A stretch of DNA of 64,000 nucleotides. Origin: Microbacterium nanhaiense. GTDB lineage: Bacteria > Actinomycetota > Actinomycetes > Actinomycetales > Microbacteriaceae. The stretch covers positions 1 through 64,000 of the forward strand of contig NZ_BMMQ01000003.1 in NCBI RefSeq assembly GCF_014646015.1. The letters run 5' to 3'. The notes beneath the pieces were generated by a model. It was not told the origin of the DNA, ran no database searches, and was given only the letters and a program-made list of their open reading frames with translations. Below are positions 8,671 to 18,481 of this stretch, piece by piece (within the stretch, counting starts at the first letter, position 1; each line of letters opens with the position of its first letter). A program made the position numbers and the translations under genes.

Positions 8671-9464
8671 TGGAGATCATGGGCGTCGTGAACGTCACGC
8701 CGGACTCGTTCAGCGACGGCGGGGAGTTCTTTACGGCGGAGACCGCGGTCGCGCACGGGCACGACCTCGTCGGGCTCGGCGCCACGATCCTCGACGTCGG
8801 CGGCGAGTCGACGCGGCCCGGATCCGAGCCGGTCGGCGCGGAGGAGGAGATCCGCCGGGCGCTGCCCGCGCTCGCGCAGCTCGCCGAGAGCGGATACCGG
8901 ATCAGCGTCGACACCTACCGCGCGGCCGTCGCCGACCGCGCGATCGCCGCGGGTGCGGCCATCGTCAACGACGTCTCGGGCGGCCTCGCGGATCCGGACA
9001 TCCTCCGGGTCGCGGCCGCGGCCGACGCGGAGTTCATCATCGGTCACTGGCGCGGCCCGTCGTCGGACATGTATGCCCGGGCGAGCTACGACCGGATCGG
9101 CGCCGAGGTGGCGGCGGAGCTGGCGCGCCGCGTCGACGCCGCGCTTCGCGCCGGCATCGACGCCGCGAGGATCATCCTGGATCCCGGCATCGGCTTCGCG
9201 AAGTCCGGCGAGCAGAACTGGGCGATGCTGCGCGAACTCGACGCCGTGACCGCCCTCGGCTTTCGCGTACTGATCGGCACCTCGCGCAAGCGCTTTCTCG
9301 ACCGTGCGCTCGGCGATGGTGCCACGCGCGACCGCCGCGACCTGGCCACCGCCGTGACGAGCGTGCTCGCGCGGCAGGCGGGGGCGTGGGGCGTGCGCGT
9401 GCATGACGTCACGGCCACGCGCGATGCGCTCGCCGTGCTCGACGCGTGGGAGGGCGAGAAGTGA
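8670..9464 (+). CDS. folP: Dihydropteroate synthase
   Basis: A 264-residue TIM-barrel enzyme that joins p-aminobenzoate to the pterin pyrophosphate; it is the sulfonamide target. The first signature NVTPDSFSDGG is at residues 8-18, the second is ESTRPGSEPV near residue 49, and a late LIGTSRKRF motif is present. Start and stop are overlapped by folE and folB, respectively. No insertion typical of a resistant variant is obvious, but that cannot be judged from sequence alone. Confidence 0.98.
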   Translation: MEIMGVVNVTPDSFSDGGEFFTAETAVAHGHDLVGLGATILDVGGESTRPGSEPVGAEEEIRRALPALAQLAESGYRISVDTYRAAVADRAIAAGAAIVNDVSGGLADPDILRVAAAADAEFIIGHWRGPSSDMYARASYDRIGAEVAAELARRVDAALRAGIDAARIILDPGIGFAKSGEQNWAMLRELDAVTALGFRVLIGTSRKRFLDRALGDGATRDRRDLATAVTSVLARQAGAWGVRVHDVTATRDALAVLDAWEGEK

Positions 9465-9829
9465 CCGACACCATTACGCTGACGGGGCTCGTGGCCTACG
9501 GTTATCACGGCGTCTTCGAGCACGAGAAGCGCGACGGGCAGGAGTTCACGATCGATGTCTCGCTCGACGTCGACACGCGTCGTGCCGCGGCGAGCGATGA
9601 CATCGCGGACACGGTCCACTACGGCGAGCTCGCGGACGCGGTCGTGCGGATCGTCACGGGCGAGCGCTTCGACCTCATCGAGACCCTCGCCGATCGGCTC
9701 GCGGCAGCCGTCATGGAGGACGAGCGCGTCCTCGCGACCGCGGTGACGGTGCACAAGCCGCACGCGCCCATCCCGCATGCCTTCGCGGACGTCTCGGTGA
9801 CGGCCCGCCGCACCCGGAGCGGCGCGTGA
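9461..9829 (+). CDS. folB: Dihydroneopterin aldolase
   Basis: A 122-residue enzyme that cleaves 7,8-dihydroneopterin to hydroxymethyl-dihydropterin and glycolaldehyde. YGYHGVFEHEKRDGQEF near the N-terminus holds the typical active-site glutamate, and VHYGELA, LIETLADRLA and VHKPHAPIPHAF are family segments. I use GTG 9461 (VTDTITLTG), which overlaps the folP TGA in a GTGA arrangement with GGGAGG upstream; an ATG at 9446 lies inside folP and adds non-homologous residues. Confidence 0.96.
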   Translation: MTDTITLTGLVAYGYHGVFEHEKRDGQEFTIDVSLDVDTRRAAASDDIADTVHYGELADAVVRIVTGERFDLIETLADRLAAAVMEDERVLATAVTVHKPHAPIPHAFADVSVTARRTRSGA

Positions 9830-10293
9830 GCATCGCGGTCGTCGCCCTCGGGTCGAATCTCGGAGACACGTCCGCGACGCTCGATGAGGCGCTCGTCGAC
9901 ATTCGGGCGCTGCCGCTCGTGCGCAGCGTGACGGCATCGACGGTGATCTCCTCGACCGCGATCACCCTGACGGGGCCCGATCCCTCCAAGCCTCGCTATG
10001 CGAACGCCGTCGCGCTCGTCGACACCGACCTCGCGCCCAGCGTCCTGCTCGCAGCGCTCAACGAGATCGAGTCGCGCCACGGTCGCGTGCGCGACGAACG
10101 CTGGGGCGACCGCACCCTCGACCTCGACATCGTCGCTTACGGGACGGTCACGTCGGACGACCCGCGCCTGACCCTGCCGCACCCGCGTGCGCACGAGCGG
10201 GACTTCGTGCTCGACCCGTGGCTCGAGGTGGCGCCCGATGCCGCCCTGCCCGGTCTCGGTCCCGTCGCGCGGATCCGCGAGGGGCTGTCGTGA
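9826..10293 (+). CDS. folK: Hydroxymethyl-dihydropterin pyrophosphokinase
   Basis: A 155-residue kinase that transfers pyrophosphate from ATP to hydroxymethyl-dihydropterin, the step before folP. ALGSNLGD at 7-14 and RTLDLDIVAYG carry the substrate and magnesium contacts, with LPHPRAHERDFVLDPWLEV near the end. It starts at GTG 9826, overlapping the folB stop by four bases, and its own stop overlaps the DUF3180 start in the same way. Confidence 0.97.
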   Translation: MSIAVVALGSNLGDTSATLDEALVDIRALPLVRSVTASTVISSTAITLTGPDPSKPRYANAVALVDTDLAPSVLLAALNEIESRHGRVRDERWGDRTLDLDIVAYGTVTSDDPRLTLPHPRAHERDFVLDPWLEVAPDAALPGLGPVARIREGLS

Positions 10294-10778
10294 AGCGAAC
10301 CTCGCCGCTCACCCTCATCGCCTGCGCCATCATCGGCGCGGCGCTCGGCGCGATCGTCGACGTGGCGTTGACGGCCGCCTCGCGTGCGACCTTCACGCCC
10401 TCCTACATGCTGCCGATCCTGCTCGTGTTGCTCGGCGTGTTCTGCCTGGCCTTCGCCTGGCAGATCCGCCGCGCCGTGCGGGATCCGAAGGCGCCCCGGC
10501 CGGATCCCTTCCGCTCCGTGCGCATCGCGGCGCTCTCGAAGGCGTCGAGCATGCTGGGCGCCGCCTCGGGCGGTTTCGCCCTCGGACTCATCGGGTACGT
10601 GCTCACGCGGCCGGTCTCCCTCGGGCTAGGCTCGATGACAGCGGAGATCGTCACCGCCGTCGGGGGCGCGGCCCTCGTGGTGCTGGCGCTCGTCGCAGAA
10701 CACCTGTGCACCCTCCCGAAGGATCCCGATGAACGAGAATCCGACGCCGGCTCCTCCGGAGCAGAACCGCAATACTGA
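10290..10778 (+). CDS. DUF3180 membrane protein
   Basis: A 162-residue integral membrane protein with about four hydrophobic segments (residues 7-30, 38-58, 84-105, 115-138). DUF3180 proteins follow folK in many actinobacteria; their role is unknown, and position suggests co-expression rather than a part in folate synthesis. GTG 10290 overlaps the folK stop. Its 3' end overlaps the next gene by 50 bases in another frame, a strong sign of a single transcript. Confidence 0.85.
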   Translation: MKRTSPLTLIACAIIGAALGAIVDVALTAASRATFTPSYMLPILLVLLGVFCLAFAWQIRRAVRDPKAPRPDPFRSVRIAALSKASSMLGAASGGFALGLIGYVLTRPVSLGLGSMTAEIVTAVGGAALVVLALVAEHLCTLPKDPDERESDAGSSGAEPQY

Positions 10779-11499
10779 CCCCGCGCTCCCGACCAGCCGC
10801 CGCGAGCTGAGGGCGGAAGCGGCGATCGCGGATCCCCGCCCCGAGCCGGCCGCGCCCCCGGTACCTTCGGACCCGGATCAGGTCGTTGCGTCCGCGCAGC
10901 CGGCCCCACCGGCCGGGCCCGCCGGCGTCTCGCAGCCCGACTTCGGGCCGGCGAACCCGCCGCTCGAGGCACCCGCGCCTCTCGACGAGGGCACCTTCCG
11001 CGCCATTCGCGAGCCCCGCAGGCAGGGCCTCGCCCTCGACGGCACGTGGCACCAGATCTCGACGAAGTACGTCGTCTCCCAGCTCGTGCAGAGCGTGTTC
11101 TGGATCGCGGTCTTCCTGATCGCCGCTGCCGTCGTCTCGTACACCACAGGCGAGGTATGGCCGTGGATCCCGGCGGGTGCGATCACCCTCGTCATCGTCG
11201 TGAGCCTCGTCATTCTGCCGCGGCAGGCACGGGCGCTCGGATACATGCTCCGCGGCGACGACATCGTCTTCCGCAAGGGGATCCTGTGGCAGCGCATGGT
11301 CGCCGTGCCCTACGGCCGCATGCAGCTGATCGACATCACGCACGGCCCGCTCGATCGCATCTTCGGGGTGTCGAAGCTGAAGATGGTGACGGCCGCCGCC
11401 TCGACCGGCGTCGAGATCCCCGGGCTGACCACGGCGGCCGCCGAGGCGCTCCGCGACACCCTCATCGAGGTCGCCGAGACGCGGAGGACGGGGCTGTGA
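10729..11499 (+). CDS. PH-domain (YdbS-like) membrane protein
   Basis: A 256-residue protein. Residues 1-100 are disordered and Pro/Ala-rich; two membrane helices follow (about 116-138 and 146-163), then a bacterial PH domain of the bPH2/YdbS type (about 168-250), with the hallmark DDIVFRKGILWQRMVAVPYGRMQLIDITHGPLDRIFG. It pairs with the larger PH-domain protein downstream, as ydbS and ydbT do in Bacillus. The pair is presumed to work together at the membrane; the exact function is not established. ATG 10729 lies within the preceding gene. Confidence 0.88.
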   Translation: MNENPTPAPPEQNRNTDPALPTSRRELRAEAAIADPRPEPAAPPVPSDPDQVVASAQPAPPAGPAGVSQPDFGPANPPLEAPAPLDEGTFRAIREPRRQGLALDGTWHQISTKYVVSQLVQSVFWIAVFLIAAAVVSYTTGEVWPWIPAGAITLVIVVSLVILPRQARALGYMLRGDDIVFRKGILWQRMVAVPYGRMQLIDITHGPLDRIFGVSKLKMVTAAASTGVEIPGLTTAAAEALRDTLIEVAETRRTGL

Positions 11500-13184
11500 C
11501 GGCGCCCGACCCCGCCTCCCACCCCGGCGGGCCCGCGCCCGCGCCGCACAACGCCGCGGCGGCGCGCGTGCGCGCGCTGATCCTCGACGGCGGATCCAGC
11601 GACCTCGCCGACGGCGAGTGGCACCGCCTGCACCCCTTGACGCCGCTGTTCAAGGGCGGCCTCGTCTTCCTGGTCGTGCTCGGCATCGTCGTCGCGAACC
11701 TGCGCGACCGGCTCATCTACCTCGTGGTCGGGCTGTTCTCCCCGGAGGACCTGTCGTCGGAGATCGTCGTCGACTCCGACGACCCGATCACCCTCGCGAT
11801 CGACTTCGTCGTCGTCAACAACTACGTGGTGCTCGCGCTGCTCGGCGTACTCGCCCTCGTGGTGCTCGTGATCGTGTGCTACTGGCTCGTGTGGCGGTTC
11901 CAGCAGTTCCGCATCACGGCGGAGAACGTCGAGGTGAAGAAGGGCATCATCTTCCGTTCGCAGCGCCGGGCGCCGCTCGACCGCGTGCAGGGCGTGAACC
12001 TGACCCGCCCCTTCCCGGCGCGCCTGATCGGCATGGCGAAGCTCACGCTCGAGGGTGCCGGATCCGGGGCTGACGTCGCCCTCGAATACCTCAACACGAC
12101 GAAGGCCGAGCAGGTGCGCGCCGACATCCTGCGCCTCGCCTCCGGCATCCGGCAGGCGAAGGCCGAGCAACTCGCGCCCGCCGGGCCGCAGTCGATCGGC
12201 GAAACGTTCAGCCGCGGCGTCTCCCACATCGTCGACGGCGTCGATCACGACGATGTGGTTCCGGAGTCGGTGGTGCGGATCCCGCTATGGCGGCTCATCG
12301 GCTCGCAGGCGATCACGGCCGTGCTGTGGGTGCTGTTCTTCCTCATCATGGTCGTGGGCGGCGTCATCGTGCCGATCGCGGTCTTCGCGGACGGACCCGA
12401 CAAGTGGGTCACTCTCGCGATCGCCGCGCTCAGCACCGGAATCCCCTTGACGATCACGGTCGTGGCCGTGGTCTGGGGCGCCCTGCAGAAGGGGTTCCGC
12501 TATTCGATCGCGCCCACGCCGGACGGCGTGCGGATTTCCAGCGGACTCCTGACGACCGTCACCCGCACGCTGCCGCCCGGCCGGATCCACGCCGTCGAGG
12601 TTACGCAGAACCTGCTCTGGCGCCCGTTCGGCTGGTGGAGCGTGCGCATCAACCGCATGGGCGGGCAGACCGACATCCAGCAGAGCAGCGGGCAGAACGC
12701 CGCCGCGGCGACCGTGCTCCCGGTGGGCACGCGCGCCGACGTCGAGCGCGTCGTGGCCCTGCTGCTGCCGGACGCCCCGTCGAACGACGCCCTGTTCGTC
12801 TGGGAACACGGCGTTCTCGGGCCGCAGGCGCAGGATCCGTTCACCACCGTCCCGCGGCGGGCCTTCTTCTGGCACTGGCTGCAGCGACGCCGTCTCGGCG
12901 TGCGCGTGACGAACTATGCGCTCCTGATCCGGCGTGGCCGCCTGGGTCGCCGCCTCGCGATCTTCCCCCTCGCCCGAATCCAGGGGGTGGGCGTGACCCA
13001 GGGCATCCTGGCGCGCGCCCAGGGCCTCGCGCACCTGCGCGTGCACACCGTGCCCGGACCCGTGGCCGGCGAGGTGTCGTCGCTCGACGCCGCGGACGCG
13101 CAGGCGCTCGCGGAGCTCAGCCGGCGCGGCGCGGTCGCGGCGGCCGAGCGCGACCACACCCACCGCTGGGCCTCGGCGTCGTGA
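11496..13184 (+). CDS. PH-domain (YdbT-like) membrane protein
   Basis: A 562-residue multi-pass protein with repeated bPH2 modules. One begins FRITAENVEVKKGIIF, a second YSIAPTPDGVRISSGLL, and a third VRVTNYALLIRRGRLGRR. Each follows a pair of hydrophobic helices. GTG 11496 overlaps the stop of the YdbS-like gene (GTGA), so the two are coupled and probably form a complex. Length and repeat number match YdbT relatives. No enzymatic motif is visible. Confidence 0.88.
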   Translation: MTAPDPASHPGGPAPAPHNAAAARVRALILDGGSSDLADGEWHRLHPLTPLFKGGLVFLVVLGIVVANLRDRLIYLVVGLFSPEDLSSEIVVDSDDPITLAIDFVVVNNYVVLALLGVLALVVLVIVCYWLVWRFQQFRITAENVEVKKGIIFRSQRRAPLDRVQGVNLTRPFPARLIGMAKLTLEGAGSGADVALEYLNTTKAEQVRADILRLASGIRQAKAEQLAPAGPQSIGETFSRGVSHIVDGVDHDDVVPESVVRIPLWRLIGSQAITAVLWVLFFLIMVVGGVIVPIAVFADGPDKWVTLAIAALSTGIPLTITVVAVVWGALQKGFRYSIAPTPDGVRISSGLLTTVTRTLPPGRIHAVEVTQNLLWRPFGWWSVRINRMGGQTDIQQSSGQNAAAATVLPVGTRADVERVVALLLPDAPSNDALFVWEHGVLGPQAQDPFTTVPRRAFFWHWLQRRRLGVRVTNYALLIRRGRLGRRLAIFPLARIQGVGVTQGILARAQGLAHLRVHTVPGPVAGEVSSLDAADAQALAELSRRGAVAAAERDHTHRWASAS

Positions 13185-13888
13185 TGCAGCGCGACGGCCG
13201 CCTCGGCGTCGGGATTATCGGGGCGGGCCGCGTCGGGCCCGTGCTCGGCGCGGCCCTCGCGGGCGCGGGGCATCAGATCACGGGGATCACGAGCGGATCC
13301 GACGACGAACGCGTCGCGGCCGTGCTTCCGGGCGTCGAGATCCTGGGCGCCGCCGAGGTGCTGCGGCGCAGCGAGCTCGTGATCCTGGCTGTGCCGCGCG
13401 ACGAGCTGCCGCAGATCGTCGCGGGCTTCGCCGAGGCCGGGCTGTTCCAGATGGGGCAGCTCGTGCTGCACACCGACGCCGCTCACGGGTACGAGGTGCT
13501 GCGCCCCGCGGCCGAGCTGGGCGCGATTCCGCTCGCCGTCCACCCGGCGATGAGCTTCACGGGCACCTCGATCGACCTGCGCCAGCTCGCCGCGAGCTAT
13601 GCAGCCGTCTCCGCGCCGGGCCCCGTGCTGCCGATCGCGCAGGCGCTCGCGGTCGAGCTCGGCTGCGAGCCCATCGTCGTCGCGGAAGAGGACAGGGTGG
13701 CGTACGCGGAGGCGATCTCGACGGCCACCCTGTTCTCCCGACAGATCGTGCAGCAGTCGACGGGCATCCTGCGCGGCATCGGCGTCGAGAATCCGGGCGG
13801 CTTCCTGTCCGCGCTGGTGCGCTCGACGGTCGATCACGCGCTCTCCGAGGCGAGCCCCGCGATCCCGGACACCCCCGACGATCTCTAG
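13184..13888 (+). CDS. Rossmann-like / DUF2520 protein
   Basis: A 234-residue protein. An N-terminal dinucleotide-binding fold has GAGRVG at residues 13-18, and a C-terminal DUF2520 helical domain contains HPAMSFTG. The family resembles short-chain NAD(P)-dependent reductases such as pyrroline-5-carboxylate or ketopantoate reductases, but its substrate is unknown. In many Micrococcales panC follows this gene before lysS; here lysS comes next and no panC is present. ATG 13184 overlaps the upstream stop (TGATG). Confidence 0.88.
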   Translation: MQRDGRLGVGIIGAGRVGPVLGAALAGAGHQITGITSGSDDERVAAVLPGVEILGAAEVLRRSELVILAVPRDELPQIVAGFAEAGLFQMGQLVLHTDAAHGYEVLRPAAELGAIPLAVHPAMSFTGTSIDLRQLAASYAAVSAPGPVLPIAQALAVELGCEPIVVAEEDRVAYAEAISTATLFSRQIVQQSTGILRGIGVENPGGFLSALVRSTVDHALSEASPAIPDTPDDL

Positions 13889-14004
13889 CGCCCCGCCTCA
13901 CGCGGGGTGCCCCGAGCCGCGACCTCTGGCGGCAGTGGTTCTCAGCGGTCGGGCAATAGGATGGTGCGCGAAGCTTCCGCCCCGACGATCGAGGAACACC
14001 GCGC

Positions 14005-15519
14005 ATGACTGATTCGCCCGAAACCGCCGCCACCCCCGAAGAGGACATCTTCGAGCAGAAGGCCGTGCGTCTGGCGAAGCGTGCGAAGCTCATCGAGCAG
14101 CGCGAGTCGGCCGCCGGTGGGGCGTACCCCGTGACGGTCCCGGTGACGACGACGATCCCCGCGCTCCGCGCCGAATACGGCGAGCTCGAGGCGGGCGCCG
14201 AGACGGGCGTCACCGCCGGCGTCGCCGGCCGCGTCGTTTTCAGTCGCAACACCGGAAAGCTCTGCTTCGCCTCGCTGCAGGCGGGGGATGGATCCCGGAT
14301 CCAGGCGATGGTGTCGCTCGCCAACGTCGGCGACGAGTCGCTCGCGGCCTGGAAGGAGCTCGTCGACCTCGGCGACCACGTCTTCATCTCCGGCGAGATC
14401 ATCTCGAGCCGCCGCGGCGAGCTGTCGATCATGGTCAGCGAGTGGCAGATCGCCGCCAAGGCGATCCTGCCGCTGCCGAACCTCCACTCCGAACTGAACG
14501 AAGAGACCCGGGTGCGCCAGCGCTACCTTGACCTCATCGTGCGCGACCAGGCACGCGAGACCGCCCGCGCGCGCTCGATCGTCATGAAGAGCCTGCGCCA
14601 GACCTTCGAGGACGAGGCGTTCTTCGAGGTCGAGACCCCGATGCTCCAGGTGCAGCCCGGCGGCGCCGCCGCGCGCCCCTTCGTCACCCACTCCAACGCG
14701 TTCGACACCGAGCTGTACATGCGCATCGCGCCGGAGCTCTACCTCAAGCGCGCCGTCGTCGGCGGCATCGACCGGGTGTTCGAGATCAACCGCAACTTCC
14801 GGAACGAGGGCGCCGACTCCACGCACAGCCCGGAGTTCGCGATGCTCGAGGCGTACGAGGCGTACAGCGACTACAACGGCATCGCGGACCTCACCCAGAA
14901 GCTCATCCAGAACGCGGCGCTCGCGGTGCACGGCACCACCCTCGTCACGCACGCCGACGGATCCCAGTACGACCTGGGCGGCGAGTGGGCGCGCATCTCG
15001 ATGTACCCCTCGCTGTCCGAGGCCGCGGGCGTCGAGATCACCCCCGAGACGACGCAGGACGAGCTCGAGGCGCTCGCCGAGAAGAGCGGCGTGGAGGTTC
15101 CCGCGCACGCCACGCACGGCAAGCTCGTCGAGGAGCTGTGGGAGCACTTCGTCGGCGACCACCTGACCGCGCCGACCTTCGTCATGGACTTCCCCGTCGA
15201 CACGAGCCCGCTCGTGCGCGAGCACCGCACCGTCCCCGGCGTCGTCGAGAAGTGGGACCTCTACATCAACGGCTACGAGCAGGCGACCGGATACTCGGAG
15301 CTCGTCGACCCCGTCATCCAGCGCGAACGATTCGTCGAGCAGGCGAAGCTCGCCGACCGCGGCGACGACGAGGCCATGCGCATCGACGAGGACTTCCTGC
15401 GCGCACTCGAGCATGGCATGCCGCCGTCGGGCGGCATGGGCATGGGTATCGACCGCCTGCTGATGAGCCTCACGGGCCTCGGCATCCGCGAGACGATCCT
15501 CTTCCCGCTCGTCAAGTAA
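14005..15519 (+). CDS. lysS: Lysine--tRNA ligase (class II)
   Basis: A 504-residue class II synthetase charging tRNA-Lys. An N-terminal OB-fold that binds the anticodon (about 55-165) is followed by the catalytic domain with motif 2 ([14 protein letters not shown]) and motif 3 ([12 protein letters not shown]) near the C-terminus. Full length. A GAGGAA ribosome-binding site precedes the ATG. A TAGGAT -10 lies about 40 bases upstream, so this gene has a real leader. Its last eight bases overlap the convergent DUF4192 gene. Confidence 0.98.
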   Translation: MTDSPETAATPEEDIFEQKAVRLAKRAKLIEQRESAAGGAYPVTVPVTTTIPALRAEYGELEAGAETGVTAGVAGRVVFSRNTGKLCFASLQAGDGSRIQAMVSLANVGDESLAAWKELVDLGDHVFISGEIISSRRGELSIMVSEWQIAAKAILPLPNLHSELNEETRVRQRYLDLIVRDQARETARARSIVMKSLRQTFEDEAFFEVETPMLQVQPGGAAARPFVTHSNAFDTELYMRIAPELYLKRAVVGGIDRVFEINRNFRNEGADSTHSPEFAMLEAYEAYSDYNGIADLTQKLIQNAALAVHGTTLVTHADGSQYDLGGEWARISMYPSLSEAAGVEITPETTQDELEALAEKSGVEVPAHATHGKLVEELWEHFVGDHLTAPTFVMDFPVDTSPLVREHRTVPGVVEKWDLYINGYEQATGYSELVDPVIQRERFVEQAKLADRGDDEAMRIDEDFLRALEHGMPPSGGMGMGIDRLLMSLTGLGIRETILFPLVK

Positions 15520-16645
15520 GACCGTCCGTATCGAGGGAGGCATCCATCCCGGCAGGGTCGAATGCCCAGCCGGGGAGGATGCCTCTGTCGGTCATGGTGC
15601 GAATGAGCGCCGCGAACGAACACCGTTCGTCGATCTCGAGCGCGCGCGCCGCGTATTCGCCGGCGTGCGTGGAGTTGCCGAGCGCCCACGCGAGCCATCC
15701 GCACACCGCCAGGCACGCCGCGAGGTGGGTGCGCGGTGCCCGCGCGGCCAGCGCGCGGCAGAACTCGAGCGCGGCGAGGAGCCTCGGCCTCGGCGGGCGC
15801 AGGCCCTCGCCCGCCAGGCGCACCGGGAAGTCCGGCGACACCGCGGATCCCTCCACCCAGTCGCGCTGCCAGGCGCACGCATGCCGGGCCTCGTCCACGC
15901 CGCCCGTCCACGCCGTGATCATCACGTCGCGCAGCGCGGGGCAGCGCAGGATCCACATCCACAGCGCCGCGCGTGAGGGCGCGAGCTCCGCGCCCGAGAG
16001 GCTCTCGCGGACGGCGAAGAAGGGATCCGCGTCGAAGGCGCGCAGCTCCGCCGCCGCCTCCGCGACGGCCGCATCGGGCCGGAGCCCGTCCCAGATGCGC
16101 CGGAACGGATCCGTCGGCAGCTCCTCGAGCGCGAGGAGCTGCCGCGCGACCTCCTCGCGTTCGTCCGCGGCCGCCCGGGGCACGGCGGACCCCGCGCGCG
16201 CATCGACGGGGAGCGCCGCGCACGGATCCGGATCGGCGTCCGCGAGCTCGGCGAGCGGGCGCAGCAGGGGACGGTCGTAGGCGGTCCATCCGTCGTCTCC
16301 GATGCAGTACTCGCCGGTGATGCGCAGGCCAGCGGCCGCGGCGCGCTCCGCGACGGCGGCAGCGAGCGCCTCGTGCGCGACGCCGCCGCCGTCGAGCGCG
16401 GGGCCGTCGGTCCAGATGGTCGTGACGACGTCCTCCACGTCGGGGACGCGGCGGAGGTAGCCGATCGCGAGCTCCGCCGCGCGATCGACGCCCGCGTCGC
16501 CCGGCAGGTCGATGCGCAGCGCGCCGAGCATCGCGCGCGCGGCCACGGGGACGAGCACCAGGCTTCCCTGAGGGCTGTGGCCGAGCTGGTGGGGGAGCCT
16601 CGCGAGGAGGCGGGCGGCCGAGGTGGGGCGAAGAGTGAGGTTCAT
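15512..16645 (-). CDS. DUF4192 domain protein
   Basis: A 377-residue protein starting [22 protein letters not shown], with [12 protein letters not shown] in the first 35 residues, the signature of DUF4192. The family is widespread in actinobacteria and of unknown function. The C-terminal half ([29 protein letters not shown]) resembles a TPR-like helical hairpin. No signal peptide. GAGGA precedes the ATG at 16645. Its 3' end overlaps lysS by eight bases in convergent orientation with no room for a terminator. Confidence 0.85.
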   Translation of the reverse strand: MNLTLRPTSAARLLARLPHQLGHSPQGSLVLVPVAARAMLGALRIDLPGDAGVDRAAELAIGYLRRVPDVEDVVTTIWTDGPALDGGGVAHEALAAAVAERAAAAGLRITGEYCIGDDGWTAYDRPLLRPLAELADADPDPCAALPVDARAGSAVPRAAADEREEVARQLLALEELPTDPFRRIWDGLRPDAAVAEAAAELRAFDADPFFAVRESLSGAELAPSRAALWMWILRCPALRDVMITAWTGGVDEARHACAWQRDWVEGSAVSPDFPVRLAGEGLRPPRPRLLAALEFCRALAARAPRTHLAACLAVCGWLAWALGNSTHAGEYAARALEIDERCSFAALIRTMTDRGILPGWAFDPAGMDASLDTDGLT

Positions 16646-16750
16646 TCCTCGATCCTTCGCCGATCGGGCGCGGCGCGGCGGGTATCCACAGCCCGCGGCC
16701 GCCCGGAGAGGGGTGTGTATAGTTTCAGCCGCGCCACACCTCGCCCCGCG

Positions 16751-16756
16751 TAGACT
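16751..16756 (+). promoter_or_regulatory. -10 element of the small membrane gene (leaderless)
   Basis: TAGACT ends six bases before ATG 16763. No ribosome-binding site lies between. Confidence 0.5.
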
Positions 16757-16762
16757 GGCGTC

Positions 16763-16936
16763 ATGGATCAGTACTGGGTGACGGCTCTGCTCACCATCGC
16801 GCCGACGGTCGTCATCGCGACCCTCTTCTTCTGGATCCTGCGCAACGTGCTGAAGTTCGACCGCACCGAGCGCCGCGTCTACGCGAAGATCGAGGCCGAG
16901 GAGCGCGCGAAGCGCGGGATGGCCCCGCGCGAGTAG
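16763..16936 (+). CDS. Small single-pass membrane protein (57 residues)
   Basis: An open frame too short for most gene callers: MDQYWVTALLTIAPTVVI, then a hydrophobic stretch to about residue 28 and a charged cytoplasmic tail rich in Arg, Lys and Glu ending MAPRE. The layout (short outside, one helix, charged tail) is that of small actinobacterial envelope proteins of unknown function. Support for its reality: a -10 box at leaderless spacing, typical codon use, and a clear gap before cls that would otherwise be empty. Confidence 0.75.
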   Translation: MDQYWVTALLTIAPTVVIATLFFWILRNVLKFDRTERRVYAKIEAEERAKRGMAPRE

Positions 16937-17017
16937 CCCGCGATCCGCGCGGGCGGGCTTGTTGAGGTGAACGGCCTAAGCTGATCTGAGTCGGCACGAT
17001 GCCGGCAAGGAGGATCA

Positions 17018-18478
17018 GTGGACTGGTTTTCGTGGTCGGCCGTGTGGGCCGCCTTCGTCTTCACGCTCGACATGGTGATTCGCATCACCGCGGTGATGTT
17101 CGTGCCGCCCGGGCGCCGGCCGACGTCGGCGATGGCGTGGCTGCTCCTCATCTTCTTCCTGCCGGTGCCCGGCGTGCTGTTCTTCCTGCTCATCGGAAAC
17201 CCCCGCCTGCCGAAGAAGCGTCGCGATATGCAGTCGGCGGTCAATGAGGTGCTCCGCGAATCGAACGAGCATCTCGAGCTGGGGACGCTGCTGCCGAACC
17301 CGCCGGACTGGTTCCGTCAGATCGTGCACATGAACCGTCAGCTCGGCGCGCTCCCGCTGTCCGGCGACAACGGGGCCCGCATCATCTCCGACTACGACGA
17401 GTCGCTCGCGGAGATGGCGGCGGCGATCCGCGGCTCGAAGCACTATGTGCAGGTCGAGTTCTACATCCTGAAGGCGGACGCGGCGACGGACGAGTTCTTC
17501 CGGGCCATGGAGGACGCGGCGGCGCGCGGCGTGCGGGTGCACGTGCTCATGGATCACTGGGCGAACCTGTCGAAGCCGTTGCACCGGCAGACGAAGGAGC
17601 GCCTCGACCGCATGGGCGCGGACTGGCACTTCCTCCTGCCACTGCAGCCGCTCAAGGGCAAGTTCCAGCGTCCCGACCTGCGCAACCACCGCAAGCTCCT
17701 GGTCGTCGACGGCGAGGTGGCGTTCATCGGCTCCCAGAACCTCACGCACGCCTCGTACAACGTTCCCAAGAACATCAAGCGCGGCCTCACCTGGGTCGAC
17801 CTCATGGTGCGCGTCGAGGGCCCCGTGGTGCGCAGCATCGAGGCGGTCTTCCTCACCGACTACTACAGCGAAGTCGGGTCAATCCCGGAGGGCGTCGACC
17901 TGCAGGATCACAAGCCCGGCGCGGACGACTTCGATTGCCAGGTGGTGCCGAGCGGCCCCGGTTTCGAGAGCGAGAACAACCTGCACCTCTTCCTGAGCCT
18001 GCTCTACGCGGCGAAGGAACGCGCGATTCTCGTCAGCCCCTACTTCGTGCCCGACGAGGCGCTCCTGCGCGCGGTCGCCACGGCCTGCAATCGCGGCGTG
18101 CAGGTCGACCTGTTCGTCAGCGAGACGAGCGACCAGGCCATGGTCTATCACGCCCAGCGCAGCTACTACGAGGACCTGCTGCGCATGGGGGTCAACATCT
18201 GGCTCTACAAGTCGCCCTACATCCTGCACACGAAGTCGCTCTCGATCGACGACGAGACGGCCGTGATCGGATCCAGCAACATGGACATGCGCTCGTTCGG
18301 CCTCAACTTCGAGGTGTCGCTCCTCGTGCGCGGTCGCGCATTCGTCGAGCAGCTTCGCGAGGTCGAGGAGGAGTATCGGCGCAACAGCCGCCAGCTGACG
18401 CTCGAGGAGTGGCTGAAGCAGCCGATCCGCTCCCGCGTGCTCGACAACGTCGCGCGGCTCACGAGCGCGCTGCAGTAG
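17018..18478 (+). CDS. cls: Cardiolipin synthase (phospholipase D type)
   Basis: A 486-residue membrane enzyme that condenses phosphatidyl donors into cardiolipin. Two N-terminal membrane helices (about 6-26 and 38-60, with the LIGNPRLPKKRR boundary) precede two HKD catalytic motifs: H224-x-K226 in NHRKLLVVDG and H404-x-K406 in LHTKSLSIDD. Length is normal. GTG 17018 has AAGGAGG seven bases upstream. The convergent lipid kinase follows immediately, so two phospholipid genes sit end to end. Confidence 0.95.
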   Translation: MDWFSWSAVWAAFVFTLDMVIRITAVMFVPPGRRPTSAMAWLLLIFFLPVPGVLFFLLIGNPRLPKKRRDMQSAVNEVLRESNEHLELGTLLPNPPDWFRQIVHMNRQLGALPLSGDNGARIISDYDESLAEMAAAIRGSKHYVQVEFYILKADAATDEFFRAMEDAAARGVRVHVLMDHWANLSKPLHRQTKERLDRMGADWHFLLPLQPLKGKFQRPDLRNHRKLLVVDGEVAFIGSQNLTHASYNVPKNIKRGLTWVDLMVRVEGPVVRSIEAVFLTDYYSEVGSIPEGVDLQDHKPGADDFDCQVVPSGPGFESENNLHLFLSLLYAAKERAILVSPYFVPDEALLRAVATACNRGVQVDLFVSETSDQAMVYHAQRSYYEDLLRMGVNIWLYKSPYILHTKSLSIDDETAVIGSSNMDMRSFGLNFEVSLLVRGRAFVEQLREVEEEYRRNSRQLTLEEWLKQPIRSRVLDNVARLTSALQ

Positions 18479-18481
18479 CGG